Shown piece after piece: positions 10,962 to 23,544 of a stretch of 64,000 bases of DNA; positions within the stretch are counted from its first letter, which is position 1, and every line of letters starts with the position of its first letter. Location of the stretch: NCBI GenBank assembly GCA_016617855.1, contig JAECUM010016838.1:24304-88303 (forward strand). Direction: 5' to 3'. The translations under genes and the position numbers were made by a program. The notes under the pieces are model-generated. The model made no database searches and was not told the DNA's origin. It saw only the letters and a list, made by a program, of their open reading frames with translations. The stretch comes from Megalonaias nervosa (Eukaryota > Mollusca > Bivalvia > Unionida > Unionidae).

Positions 10962-12280
10962 CTGAAGAAAAAAAACAAAAAAAAAAACAAAACAAAACAA
11001 CGGAGAGAATTGCATGGATATGTGCAGTTATTTATATGTTATACCGGTAACTGTATTATAGGCGGAAAACATATTTTACTTACAATTTATAAACAATTTC
11101 TTGTGTAGCAGCGGTACCACTTGCACGTCTTTGACGTAAAATCGTCAGTTATCAAGCTCTACCGCCGTCTCAGCGTCTGAGAGTCTTCATTTCTTTTTTT
11201 TTTTTTTTGGTTAAACAGCAATATATTATAGCATCTTCACACCATCTCGTTTGTTTGTACCTCTCTACCGGTGTTAAAAATAGAAGGCATCAAGAATATA
11301 ACAAATGACCAAAACTTAGTCATTTCATTCACTGATATATACGTTCTAACCTAATTGTCACCAGGAGGTCCCAAACACTGTCAACTTGTTGGCGTTTCGA
11401 ATCAAACAGGAGTTAGCAACACGGTCACAATATTTGCATGGGCCAGTCTTTGTTTTCAAGCAACAGATGTTCGCCATCTTTGATAATCTCAATAATTCCG
11501 TAAATTATGGAGTTACAGCTATTTGAATACTTGCATACAAGAGTTTTTCCTATTTATTTGTTAAATTTGTTTTAGAAATATTATAACTAGACATTGCAAA
11601 TATTGGACGCAGACGACACACTTTTACTTAAATGGATTATTCTAGAAACCAGAAAAGGACAGTGAGCAGTTTTGTCTGCTTTTTTACATCGAGAGCTTCC
11701 GTTTGATTTGAAGAGCCAAGCAGTCGACATTCTTTGGGACCCCTTAGCAACAAACAGGTTAGAAATTATAAATCAGTGATCGAAATGACTGCATTTTCTT
11801 GCATCTTCTACATCCTTGAAGCTTTTCGTTTTTAAAATCAGTTGTTACAAAGAAACTGGAGGGTTTGCGAATACTGTAGAACAATATATGAATGTCTACC
11901 ACCTCTTATTTTATATCTCAAATGTCTATCATTTACAAATAAAATAAAATATAAAACTATAGATAAATTAATAACGAACTTAAAATTAAAAACCAAGCAA
12001 AAGTAGAGCAAAATCTGTCAAAATCTATTAAACTATGCACTACTAGTGGCAACATCAGGATATGAAATATTTTATAAACATTGGCCAGAGTTAGTAAAAT
12101 CATCACACAGTTATCACATCCACATCCAGATGCACAAACTATTGTCAGAATGTAAACTACCGTTACCCGATGAAGAAGTTTTTAATCGAACAAACAATAG
12201 TATAGACAAACAATAGTATAGATACAAAACAATTTAACACAGTTTGCGATGATATTAATATATCACCTAGAAGTTTCGAG
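10962..12280. other. Upstream flank of transporter exon, nothing recognised
   Basis: Holds the T-rich splice-acceptor tract of the transporter (10962-11000 on the minus strand) and then about 1.3 kb of AT-rich sequence without a recognisable exon, promoter element or mobile-element terminus. The presumed first exon of the transporter may lie here or farther right. Confidence 0.45.
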
Positions 12281-12294
12281 ATATACAATAAAGA

Positions 12295-12830
12295 AAAAAA
12301 AAAAAAATACTTGATCAATACTGCCAGGGAAAAACATAAAACAGTACATAATGGCTTTTGGACAACCTTCGCCAGCTGAAACATTCAATGCTTACAAGTG
12401 ATTACAGAAATGGAACAGATGGATAGTGGAGGAAACTGAATGCTAAAAAGAAATTAACAAAATGTTAACAAGTGATGAGAACAGGATGGACCGGCGTTTT
12501 TCTAGGTTAAATCAAAATACAAGGTCGTATGCGATATGTATTTTAGGTGGCCAACTTCAAAATGAAGCGTCTGTTAGTCTGCTTCTGTTGTACAAGTCAC
12601 TATTAATATATCTCTGATAAGTGACTAAAAATACATTAATGGAAAAATATACTTGACCAATACTGGTCCGAAAGAACATAAAACAACACCATGGCTTTTG
12701 GACAACCTACGCCAGCTGATACGTTAAATGCTTACAAATGTAAATATATGATTATGGAAATGGAACAGATGAAGAGTGGATAAAAACGTTTGCTGAGGAA
12801 ATTAATAAATGTTAACAAGAGATGAAAGTT
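12295..12830 (+). repeat. Two direct copies of a short ORF-bearing segment
   Basis: A segment at about 12310-12430 recurs at about 12648-12780. Both contain TGGCTTTTGGACAACC in the same frame after an ATG, giving MAFGQPSPAETFNAYK (stop follows) and MAFGQPTPADTLNAYK. Changes are a mix of silent and conservative. The peptide recalls the start of Ty3/gypsy-type Gag proteins, but that is only an impression. Both copies are broken downstream. Confidence 0.45.
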
Positions 12831-13089
12831 GAATTTTAGGTCAACACTGCTATGACTCGAATAAGAACATTACAATAAAATGTCAGCAGTAATTTCAGAT
12901 TTTAAAGTCTAATAAACTATGCTTTTTGAAGATTTGGTATATTTTTGTTATCCATGACATGGTCATGAAAATAGGCAGCATAGTTGGCCATTGCAATCAT
13001 ATTTTAATCTACGAGGAAGTACTGCTATAAATATCGACGTGGTAAGAAGCTATTATAACAGCGGCTAATAAGCAGGATACAGCAATTCT

Positions 13090-13240
13090 TCAAAATAGAG
13101 ACAATGAAGTGAAAGAAGTGAACGTTAGTAAACATTATATAAATGAGAATGATGAAAATTATGGGAGATTTTTAATCGTAATGGCTCAGTCCACTTGTCC
13201 TGATTTCAAAAAAGATATAGATGATGCAACTAATAAACAT
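13090..13240 (+). pseudogene. Short open coding-like relic, unidentified
   Basis: About 50 codons are open before a stop at about 13238, including NDENYGRFLIVMAQSTCPDF and KKDIDDATNKH. No family recognised. It follows the duplicated MAFGQP segments on the same strand and may belong to the same decayed element. Confidence 0.25.
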
Positions 13241-13559
13241 TAGTTTATACTTATGGGTATGGTTACATGAACTGATAAAATTTACTTTTTGAATAGATTA
13301 TTTTCTAAGAACAATTCTAGTAGCCCTTGTTTCTTCTTATGACCATTTGTTACCGTGAGAAAGCCATAAGAACAGTTAGAAGAACAAGCTAATCAATGTA
13401 AAATTTAGCAAAATGGTATTATGACCCAATAGAGAAAAAACTCTTTCCAGACTGAAAATAATATCAGGCAGTTAGTAACTCAAACAAAGACTTATCACTA
13501 TTTTTATACATTTTTTTATTTTTTTATCTAATGTACCTATTTCTTTTATACGAGCTACT

Positions 13560-14480
13560 AACACGTGTTTATACACCTGCTGCTGCTAACCTTTCACAAA
13601 ATTTGCTATTGTTACACCAAGAGTTACTGCAGTCATGCATATAGCTGTAAAAACTGTAGTAATTTATACATCTTTTCTTTAAACAGTTGTTTTAATTTAA
13701 CTCATAATGGTATCTTTCATTAACTTTGGAATCAGTTATTAATATTTTCTCAAAAGTTGTTTTGTAAATCTGCTAAATGTCCAGCTATTTGTTGTATTCT
13801 ATACTTTCCTAAGTTTGCAATATTTCTTGCAATGTAGCCTTGCTCTTTACATCTTTGGTATTGCTAATATCCTTTAGAATTTCTGCCGATTGTTTCTTGT
13901 GTATTTCAACGCCTCATTTCATTGACATTAATTTTGAATTTACTACATTCACATCAGGTCTTGATTCCCTTTCTTCTTGTTGATCAATTAATATGTTAAC
14001 ATTTCCTTATTGAGAATAATGCTTTCTTCTGAATCTCTTTGTACATGTAGTTCATCAATTTCATTTTGAAAATCGACATTTCCTTTGCTAATATATTCAT
14101 GTGCTTCTCTTGCATCATTAAAAGTCTTCTACCAAATTTGTATTAATAAATAAATTAGTATTATCACCTGTTTGTAACTGTTGGTTCATCGGATTTATTT
14201 TAAATAACATTTTATAACTTGGTGGCTTGCACACATTTCTTTCTTCTGCCCAGCTCAGAGAAAGTAATAAGTCACATTTACTTCTTTTGTAGCTATAAAA
14301 CTAGGTGCTAGCAGTTTATTTGGATTACTCTTTTTTCTTTATATATTTGCATTATTGTTTTGTCTAATTCATAGTAACATAATGTTCTATCTCTGATGTT
14401 TAAATGAGTCTTATATTCATCTATGTTGTAAAGGTCATCAAAATCTCCCCTGTAAGCAGGATTCTAAAATTCCATTCCGT
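13560..14480 (-). pseudogene. Degraded ORF of an unidentified element, copy 1
   Basis: On the minus strand, coding-like runs appear in shifting frames: YNIDEYKTHLNIRDRTLCYY near 14400, an acidic coiled-coil-like run with NDAREAHEYISKGNVDFQNE near 14100, and finally LKQLFKEK followed by ITTVFTAICMTAVTLGVTIANFVKG near 13600-13700, a hydrophobic helix close to the end. Copy 2 at 52630-53800 ends with a related helix also finishing in NFVKG and preceded by QLLEEKHVKI. Many stops and frameshifts; the family is unknown to me. Confidence 0.4.
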
Positions 14481-14554
14481 CATCATTTCACATTTTACAA
14501 TAGTTTAAAGAATAAAAAACAACATGAAAACAATTGGGTTGTATAAAAAATAAT

Positions 14555-14580
14555 GGGGGGTGGAGGGGTGGGGGTGGGGG
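14555..14580 (+). repeat. G-rich tract, G-quadruplex pattern
   Basis: Four runs of four or more G separated by 1-4 bases. Similar tracts occur at 2425-2453 and 32919-32939. Function unknown. Confidence 0.6.
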
Positions 14581-16754
14581 AGCGCAAACGTGAGTGGATG
14601 CAAAGCAATGAAGCAGATTTAATACAGACAGGAATAAAAGATAAGCATAGCAAAAGGCTCAAAGAGATAAGTGGTAAACATTCAACTTACAGGGATTCAG
14701 AAAAAATGCAGGGCAAATGCAAAGTCAGCTAAATTCATTGTCAGATTAAGTAATGCTGGTAGTGACATATCTTCCGCTCGATCACTTAAATGAATTACAG
14801 ACTTAAAATAAAATGTATTAAATTACAAGTTGAGAATAAACTGACATGTAGTCAACAAAGCTCAAATAAAGAAACAAAACAAAACACAACCCAGCTCTTA
14901 GAACTGCTAAAACAAATAGACGACAGCATAAACATTTCAGATGTTAAACATTTATTTACCAGGAGATTAATTACTCTATCCATTGCTTTACAAGCTTCAA
15001 CGCTAATACTTTTTCGATGATTTAACAGAAAACAACCAAAATATATTTAAAACAAAAACAAAACAAGTGATCGATGAGAACTACCTAAGATTTATCTATT
15101 ACTTACTTAATTCAAACGATTAAATCACTAAAATACAGACTTTACCATCTCTTAAAGAATGAACTTACCACTTAAATATACAACGCCAGGAATCGAAGCG
15201 AATAAGTTCTAAGACATAATATAATATGCAGATCGAAAGCTGGTGAATAATATCGGTCTTGATACAATGAAATAGACATTCGTCAAACAAAAGGATGAAG
15301 CGCTTAAGCAACGATTTTAATGATAAGGTACAATGAAATGCACGAGTTAGACAAAAGGATGAAACGATTAAGGACAGATTATAATGTTACTGAGCAATAA
15401 ATTACAACAGAAACAGATGTTTTCAAAACAGATCACGAAAATAAACAATAAGTTCTAGTGAGAAATAAAAACATTTATTAGACACATAGTAGCATTTCAA
15501 AATGAATTAAAAGCACAAAGTGCATTGCAATTAATACAACTAGTGATGACATTAAATACAGGTTCAAGGGGATGCATGGAAAGCTAATACTTTGAAGAAT
15601 GTTGCTTTATGATTTTTGCATTGTACCACATCGGACAGACCAACCTATTTCTTATTTTTGTATACGTAAGTAAATTAGCTCTTTAAAATTAAAATGGTTT
15701 TATGTGGGAAGCAAATAGATAAAAACGGTTTGTTGGCTATTTTAAGGCCACAAGTACACATCAGGTAGTAACTACTATTTATGTATTCACTACGCTCGGT
15801 CACGTTTCTCCGATTATCAATAACATGCAATACATGCATTTCAGCAGTGTGTCATTCAAATAAAGAAGTCATTATTTACATTAGTTATGAACTTAACCAT
15901 TCGAATTTTTTATGCTGTTTAATTTCTAATGCATTAGATGTAAAAAGGAAATGTGATGCTTTCTTTCTAAAGCACAGTAATTAATATTCTTTGTTGGTTT
16001 CTTCTGTCGTCGTAAAGGGGATATCATATTTTGTTTTCGATGCACTCACGAAATTCCTATAACATTAACTCGTCTGTTTTTTAAGGACGGTTTGTTTGTG
16101 TTGGATGGTTGTATAGATGTACATATATAATACATAAAACAACTGGTTTAAAAAGGGAAGCTAATCAAGGTTTTGTTGACCTTATCTAAGCTTAAAAAAA
16201 ATTAGCAAATGTCTTAAATATCTCAAACACCAGACTAACATTCTTGCTGTTGTACTTCAATTTTACTTGCTCAGTATTTCTTGCCTCAATGTATATTCCG
16301 ATATATTTTAGGTATCTTTAAAAGGTTACTAATGTCGTTCGACCGTTCAGGTTTGGGTTATTATCCTTCTTCTTTCCACATGTAAAATAATCATTTATTT
16401 CGGAACGACATGTATTGCTTTGTAACCTTCTCGTTATATTTATCACGTCAAACATTTTGTTGCTGACTTGAGCTCTTTTGTCTTTTAATATTTTTCGTTG
16501 TATTTCAAAACCACATATAACAGAACACTATTAGCTGTGCCATTCTTCTTAACTTCATACCTGACGCCCAGTCATCATCTAAAATTCAGTCATCACGTAT
16601 GTAGGCTTCACTGGTATCCATTTCTTTAAAATATAATCTTTATTACTACAGATATGGTTATGCGTATTTATATGAGCATAAGATACAAAATAAATATACA
16701 GTTTATGAGTTTTTACGTTTTCGTTTCTGTTTATTTATATTTGCATTCCTTGTT
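14581..16754. other. AT-rich intergenic DNA, no recognised gene
   Basis: Two short plus-strand ORFs (14790-15020 and 15781-15984) have no recognisable motifs and AT-driven composition. A partial repeat of AAAAGGATGAARCGMTTAAG-like sequence at about 15290 and 15355 is the only structure noticed. Confidence 0.5.
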
Positions 16755-18712
16755 GAATACTAGCTAATTGATGTCCTGTTCCATGCTATCGTGTGTACTT
16801 TAATAGGTGTCTTATTCCATGCTAACGTGTGTACTTAAATTGATGTCATATTCCATGCTACCTATCATGTGTACTTAAATTGATGTCATATTCCATGCTA
16901 CCTATCATGTGTACTTTAATTGATGTCCTATTCCATGCTACCCATCATGTGTACTTTAATTGATGTCCTATTCCATGCTACCTATCGTGTGTACTTTAAT
17001 TGATGTCCTATTCCATGCTACGTATCATGTGTACTTTAATTGATGTCCTATTCCTTGCTACCTATCGTGTGTACTTTAATTGATGTCCTATTCCATGCTA
17101 CCCATCATGTGTACTTTAATTGATGTCCTATTCCATGCTACCCTCATGTGTACTTTAATTGATGTCATATTCCATGCTACCCTCATGTGTACTTTAATTG
17201 ATGTCATATTCCATGCTACCTATCGTGTGTACTTTAATTGATGTCCTATTCCATGCTACTCATCATGTGTACTTTAATTGATGTCCTATTCCTTGCTACC
17301 TATCATGTGTACTTTAATTGATGTCCTATTCCATGCTACCCATCATGTGTACTTTAATTGATGTCCTATTCCATGCTACGTATCATGTGTACTTTAATTG
17401 ATGTCATATTCCATGCTACCCTCATGTGTACTTTAATTGATGTCCTATTCCATGCTACCTATCGTGTGTACTTTAATTGATGTCCTATTCCTTGCTACCT
17501 ATCATGTGTACTTTAATTGATGTCCTATTCCATGCTACCCTCATGTGTACTTTAATTGATGTCATATTCCATGCTAACTATCGTGTGTACTTTAATTGAT
17601 GTCCTATTCCATGCTACCCTCATGTTTACTTTAACTGATGTCATATTCCATGCTACTTATCGTGTGTACTTTAATTGATGTCCTATTCCATGCTACCCAT
17701 CATGTGTACTTTAATTGATGTCCTATTCCATGCTACGTATCATGTGTACTTTAATTGATGTCATATTCCATGCTACCCTCATGTGTACTTTAATTGATGT
17801 CCTATTCCATGCTACCTATCATGTGTACTTTAATTGATGTCCTATTCCATGCTACCCTCATGTGTACTTTAATTGATGTCATATTCCATGCTAACTATCG
17901 TGTGTACTTTAATTGATGTCCTATTCCATGCTACCCTCATGTTTACTTTAACTGATGTCATATTCCATGCTACTTATCGTGTGTACTTTAATTGATGTCC
18001 TATTCCATGCTACCTATCGTGTGTACTTTAATTGATGTCATATTCCTTGCTACGTATCATGTGTACTTTAATTGATGTCCTATTCCATGCTACCCATCAT
18101 GTGTACTTTCATTGATGTCCTATTTCTTGCTACCTATCGTGAGTGCTTTAATTGATGTCCTATTCCATGCTACGTATCATGTGTACTTTAATTGATGTCC
18201 TATTCCTTGCTACGTATCATGTGTACTTTAATTGATGTCTTATTCCTTGCTACCTATCATGTGTACTTTAATTGATATCCTATTCCATGCTACGTATCAT
18301 GTGTACTTTAATTGATGTCCTATTCCTTGCTACCTATCATGTGTACTTTAATTGATGTCCTATTCCTTGCTACCTATCATGTGTACTTTAATTGATGTCA
18401 TATTCCTTGCTACCTATCATGTGTACTTTAATTGATGTCATACTCCTTGCTACCTATCATGTGTACTTTAATTGATGTCCTATTCCTTGCTACCTATCAT
18501 GTGTACTTTAATTGATGTCCTATTCCTTGCTACCCATCATGTGTACTTTAATTGATGTCTTATTCCTTGCTACCTATCATGTGTACTTTAATTGATATCC
18601 TATTCCATGCTACGCATCATGTGTAATTTAATTGATGTCATATTCCATGCTGCCTATCATGTGTACTTTAAATGATGTCCTGTTCCATGCTGCCTATCAC
18701 GAGTACAACTTA
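16755..18712 (+). repeat. 40-bp minisatellite with higher-order repeat
   Basis: About 48 tandem units of 40 bp (some 39). The unit contains GTGTACTTTAATTGATGTCC and then TATTCCATGCTACCTATCAT. Variants differ at a few positions (CCTATCAT/CCCATCAT/CGTATCAT/CCCTCAT; CCATGC/CCTTGC). Rare variants recur with a period of 317 bp, about eight units: CTAACTA at 17574 and 17891, and GTTTACTTTAACTG at 17624 and 17941, showing block duplication. The first units (before 16870) and the last (after 18650) are more diverged. Confidence 0.95.
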
Positions 18713-18883
18713 AAACATGCCATAATTAAGGGTGATCTCTATAAAAGTTACATAAGTATTTCGTTTCTTTTCTACACTATTGATTAACTTTATACACTTA
18801 TGAATAAAACAGGTTTGATAATCCTTCCACAGTAATCATTATTTTTTTCCACTGCTGATTCGAAATACTTTAACGGGTCAGTT

Positions 18884-18940
18884 TCTTCTTCTTCTTCGTC
18901 TTCTTCTTCTTCTTATTATTATTATTACTATTATTATTAG
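18884..18940. repeat. (CTT)n and (ATT)n microsatellite
   Basis: TTCTTC and TTATTA trinucleotide runs in a row, imperfect, between the minisatellite and the LINE. Confidence 0.85.
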
Positions 18941-19139
18941 TTTCTCTGTTTTAAGATAGTGTCAAGATTCCTTTAAACTGACTCATGGTGAATCGGGTAT
19001 AGTATGTGTTAAATTCATATTAGCTACCACATCAATAAAATTCTGTCTTGTAATATAATCATAAAAAAGCAATTACATTCTTGTACTTTTCCTGTAATAT
19101 AATCATTATAAATTCGTATACATTATTGATTTCTTCATG

Positions 19140-22100
19140 CATCGGCTGTTCTGTTGGAATGTGTTTCTTCATTTACTTGTTTTGGAAAAGAGAACTATGA
19201 GGCTTTTTCTCAGTCGTTTTGCCCCATTTATACTACAAACGTCTTTTGTTTTCAACATGACGTTATCACGCTATACTCGTCAGTCGACCCGTTTATGCTA
19301 TGAAGGACCCTCATTACTTGCATTAAATAATTCCTTGGTGCACGATACAACATTGTGCACTAGACTTAACAACCTGCTACTACGTTCATCGTTACCAAAA
19401 TGTAAACGGCAGCGAAAACGAAACGTTGTTTCAAAGACGGTCGGGGTAGAACAGGAAGAAAAATTCCACTTATCTCCATTTCGCCCTTTCCTTCACCGCA
19501 TTTTGAAATCTCGACCGTTCCTTTGGCAAACTTGATTAAAATTCCTCTTAAATCGTCACTCTTGAAGTCCGATCAACCACTTCGCATTGACTTATTCAAC
19601 GCCCAGTCAGCAGGACCACCGGAAAGGCGCACTGAAATAGTTAACTTTAGGAATGGTCAGGATATTGACGTCTTTTTTCTAACAGAAACATGGCTATAAA
19701 AATCAGACGATGAGCCATAGTATGTGGTTACTCCATCAAGGCGTCCCCACGCAACTCCTGCGGAGGTGGAATTGCTGTCATCGCAAAGAACTCCGTAATT
19801 ACTGTCTTTACTGCATCACAACTTTCAATTTCGAACACACATTGCTTGAATTGGTCCAAACCTCATTCACAATGGAACAAAGGTCATTCCATTTTTTGTT
19901 TGCCTCTACCGCCCTCTTCCTACTTGAAAAAGCAAGCCGACTGAATATCTCTGTTTGGATCCGTTTTATAAACTCCACTCCTGGATTAGGGAAATTCGAT
20001 ACGTGGCAACCTGATTATTCTTGGAGATTTCAACTTCACTTTGACTATCTTGGAAATCGATACACATAAAAACTCCTAAATTCTATTAACATTTTCAACC
20101 TCAAACAGCTAGACAACCCTTTTGGGCTGGATTCTTCATAGACCAGATAATAATATTCTAAAGTATTCATTGGTATCCCACGAACTTGATCTCTGCGTCA
20201 TAAGCCATCCCAACATATCTTCCCCTTACCCTCCATCTCTGTTTGCTGCTAAGAGAAACTTCCGTATGATAAATAGAACCCAACTAATGTACGACATCCA
20301 AGCAAACCAAACAACTTCGTTACCTCCTACAGCAGAACAACTTGACAAGTGCTTGCGTTTATTGTTTGACAAACATGCCCAAGTAATCAAATGCAGAGTA
20401 TCAATTAAAAAGTGCTCTCCATGGAATAGTAGTGTTAGGGACTAGCTTCTCACTGCTAAATAAGAACGCCGTACGTCCGAGAGGATTTGGCTTTCAACCA
20501 GCCTCACTATTCATAAGCATATCTATAAAGCTGCTAAGAAGAATGTTACAAACATAGTTCATGAAAAAACAGCCTACTACGGTATTAAGATCACTAAAAG
20601 TTCCGGCTGCAAAGAGCACCTGAAGATTACGAACAAGCTATTGTAGATTACGAACAAGCTATTGTCAGGGAACAAATGTATACCACTTCCAACGACCTTC
20701 TCTCTGTTCCAAATTCCATATCTGTTTGCAGATTTCTTCCGTGACAAAATACAACTGTGATACAGAATATACACCGCAATCTTTAACAGCATTTGAACCT
20801 GTCTCTATGGTTTTGGAACATACAGTTGTGATGAAGTCCGCCCCAAAGTCACGTCGGCTCGATTCCTATTCCAATATCATTGCTGCTTGAGTGCTTAGAT
20901 TCATATTGCCTTCACTACTTCATTCTTATCCAAGGAAGTCCCATAATTTTTCAAAAAATGTCATTGTTTTAAGCCTATTTTGAAGAAACAGAAACAAGAT
21001 CCAAACGATTTATAGAGCTACCGACCTGTTTCTAACCTCTCATTCATTTCAAAAACCTTAGAAAAACTGCTCTATCTCTAAATTTTATCTCATCTGAATT
21101 CAAATAGTCTTTTTTTAGCAATGTACACTCTACATATTGCCCTCGCGATAGTAGTGAAACTGCCCTTCTGAGAGTAGTTAACGACATTCTCTCTGCTTTG
21201 GATAGTGCAAAGATTACAGTTCTCACCCTCCTTGACTTGTCTGCGGTACCTGACACAATAGACCAATATATATTACTACACCGTCTCCAGCATGTATTTC
21301 GTATTCATGATACAGCCTTACGATAGTCCCAGCCCTATTTAGTCAACAGGACACAAACTGTGTCCCTAAATGGAAAGCATTGGAGCCCTGTTGACTTATG
21401 TTTTGGTGTTTCCACACGGCTCTGTTCTCGTTCCCATCCTCTTCATTCTGTACACTCAGCCCATCTCAAATGTCATAGATCGACATCCGGTGTCTCACTA
21501 ATTGTGTGGTGATGACACTCATATATATAAATCTAGCTGCCCAGCTGAAGTTCAAGCTATCATCTAAGGCGTAGATAGGTATAATTCCGATGTGAAGTCA
21601 TGGATGACGCTGCAGATGAATGCTGATAAAATTGAAGCTATCCTGATCACAGTGCAAAGACTTCCTCATTCATATCTTTGATCTCAAACAATAACTATCA
21701 GTAATGCCAAACATTAAATTTACAGTTAGTAGGAAACCTAGTTGTCACTCTCGACAGTACGCTATCATTACATCAGCATGTAGTAACCATTTGCAAGTCG
21801 GCATATCTGGGGCTGAGACGCATTAGCTCAATCCGCAATCTTCTTTCGGTTGATGATACTAAATACACTTGTGTTTACTTTAGTACATTCAAGACTGGAA
21901 TATTGTAATTCACTTCTGTCTGGTTCGTCTCAGTATCTCCTATAGAAAATTCAAAAAGTTCAAAGCATGACCGCTCGGAGTATGCTTAGCGTACGAAGAA
22001 CTGAGCTCACATCCCCTCCCTTGCTCTGTAACCATCACTACCTACCCGTTAGATCGAGAATCGAATAAAATCTGTTCACTATGCTACATTTCGTTGACTG

Positions 22101-22508
22101 GCTCCAGTCCAATATACCTATCTGACTTCACCCGTTTGTATACCCCATCTAGAAACTTACGCTCCTCTTCTCACACCTATATTCTCATTGTTCCCACCGT
22201 TAAAATTAAGTCATAGGGACAAAGATTTTTTTTTGAGAAACAGGACCCAGCTACGTGGAACGAATTTCCTATAGACCTTAGACACGAGGAAAGTGATCTC
22301 ATTCAAGAGACCTCTTCAAACTCGCCTATTTCGACTACAAGAACAAACTCAAAGACGGAATAATGTTTACTTCCTTAATTATTGTCAGTATGTTTGTGTT
22401 TGTAATTTCATGGTGTTTGATTTGCAATATTGTCGTTGTACATGTTTTTATGTTAAATATTGTCAAGTGCCTAGAGCTTCTAAAGATTAATCGCTGTACT
22501 AAGTCCAC

Positions 22509-22541
<33 letters not shown>
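19140..22541 (+). mobile_element. Decayed L2/CR1-type LINE, nearly full length
   Basis: A non-LTR retrotransposon read in shifting frames. An upstream region (19137-19535) includes RYTRQSTRLCYEGPSLLALN and a basic run. The endonuclease start reads FNAQSAG...DIDVFFLTETWL (about 19592-19698), followed by GDFNLHF-type sequence near 20020. The RT shows SYRPVSNLSFISKTLEKLL (about 21010-21070), LDLSA-DTIDQYILLHRLQHVF (about 21230-21300) with the AFD motif damaged, a damaged PQGSVLGP, and CGDDTHIYKSSCPAE (about 21500-21545) in place of a FADDT motif. C-terminal SRLEYCNSLLSGSSQ and PIYLSDFTRLYTPSRNLRS are typical. The 3' end has AGTGCCTAGAGC, then a (GAT)n tail (22510-22541). Numerous stops: inactive. 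Confidence 0.8.
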
Positions 22542-23204
22542 ATTCGCAAGATTATGATTTTTACACCCTGTGGTGTTGTTTTCCCTGTTTGTGAGGAATT
22601 ACGTATTGCCCCTATGTTGTCATTATTTGTTTTTACAGGTAATCAGCTACATTTTAGAAGATATTTATAACCCACATAAACATTAGTATAGATTACAACG
22701 GAAATACAAATATACTCATGTGTTTATTGCTCAAAAGAATACTCGTAGAAATCATTAAGTTTAGGTTGTGTAGGTTTTCTACAACACCAGCAGGAAGCGT
22801 AGAAGAATAAAGAAAAGAGCTTCATCTAAATTATTTAAGTTCTGAGTACTCAGACCTTGTTCTCTGAATCTTTCATGCAGGTAAAAGAGCGGCTTTGCTA
22901 TATTCGTTAGACACTTTAGTTCTTTCTTCAATTCTTCTAGACGTAATGATGTCTTATTCTTTCTTCGTTTGCTTCATTTAGTAATTAAAACATAAAATTA
23001 CTTCCTGTGAATGCTAAAGAAATAATGAATGTTCCACGAATCAGAATTTCTGATGTTGCAATGCTACTTCATCGTAAATAAAAATTTTTAGGTTGGTACC
23101 TGTTTTTAATGTGCAAAATGTTGATATAGTACTTTAAAATAATTTAAAATTAATGGTTCTCAGTCACACACACAAGGAGATCCAGGCGCAAAATCATCCG
23201 GTTT
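22542..23204. other. Intergenic DNA, nothing recognised
   Basis: AT-rich sequence between the LINE tail and the SINE. No ORF or repeat structure was recognised on either strand. Confidence 0.5.
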
Positions 23205-23487
23205 AATCAAGCCCGAAATAGTGGTTAAAGCGTCAGCCTTGGAAGCGGGAGGTCGCGGGTTATAACCCCGGCCGAGTCGTACCAAACACTTATAGAAATG
23301 GCGCTGACAGGTGCTTCGCCGGGAGCTTAGCATTAAGAGGTTAGTGTTAGACTGGTCGGTCTGGAGTCAGAATAATGTGACTGGGTGGTACATGATGCCC
23401 CAATGTTAGATATCACTATTTACTGCCACACTGCAGACATCGTAACAATATGACTAGAGCTGTTAAAGCTACGTTAAAAATAAAAAA

Positions 23488-23541
<54 letters not shown>
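23205..23541 (+). mobile_element. tRNA-derived SINE (family 1) with (AC)n tail, copy A
   Basis: Head with Pol III box-like sequences: TAGTGGTTAAAGCGTC (A box region) and GGGTTATAACCCCGG (B box, mutated from GGTTCGATCC). The body shares CCGAGTCGTACCAAA, TTAAGAGGTTAGTGTTAG, GTCGGTCTGG, ATGTGACTGGGTGG and CTGCCACACTGCAGACATCG with the copies at 58.9-59.2 and 62.7-63.1 kb. The core ends GTTAAAGCTACGTTAAAAAT and passes into about 25 AC units. It carries no protein. Confidence 0.85.

Positions 23542-23544
<3 letters not shown>

Noticed and set aside
22293..22490. Small plus-strand ORF near 22.4 kb as a host gene
   Set aside because: Lies in the 3' end of the L2/CR1-type LINE, just before its GAT tail.
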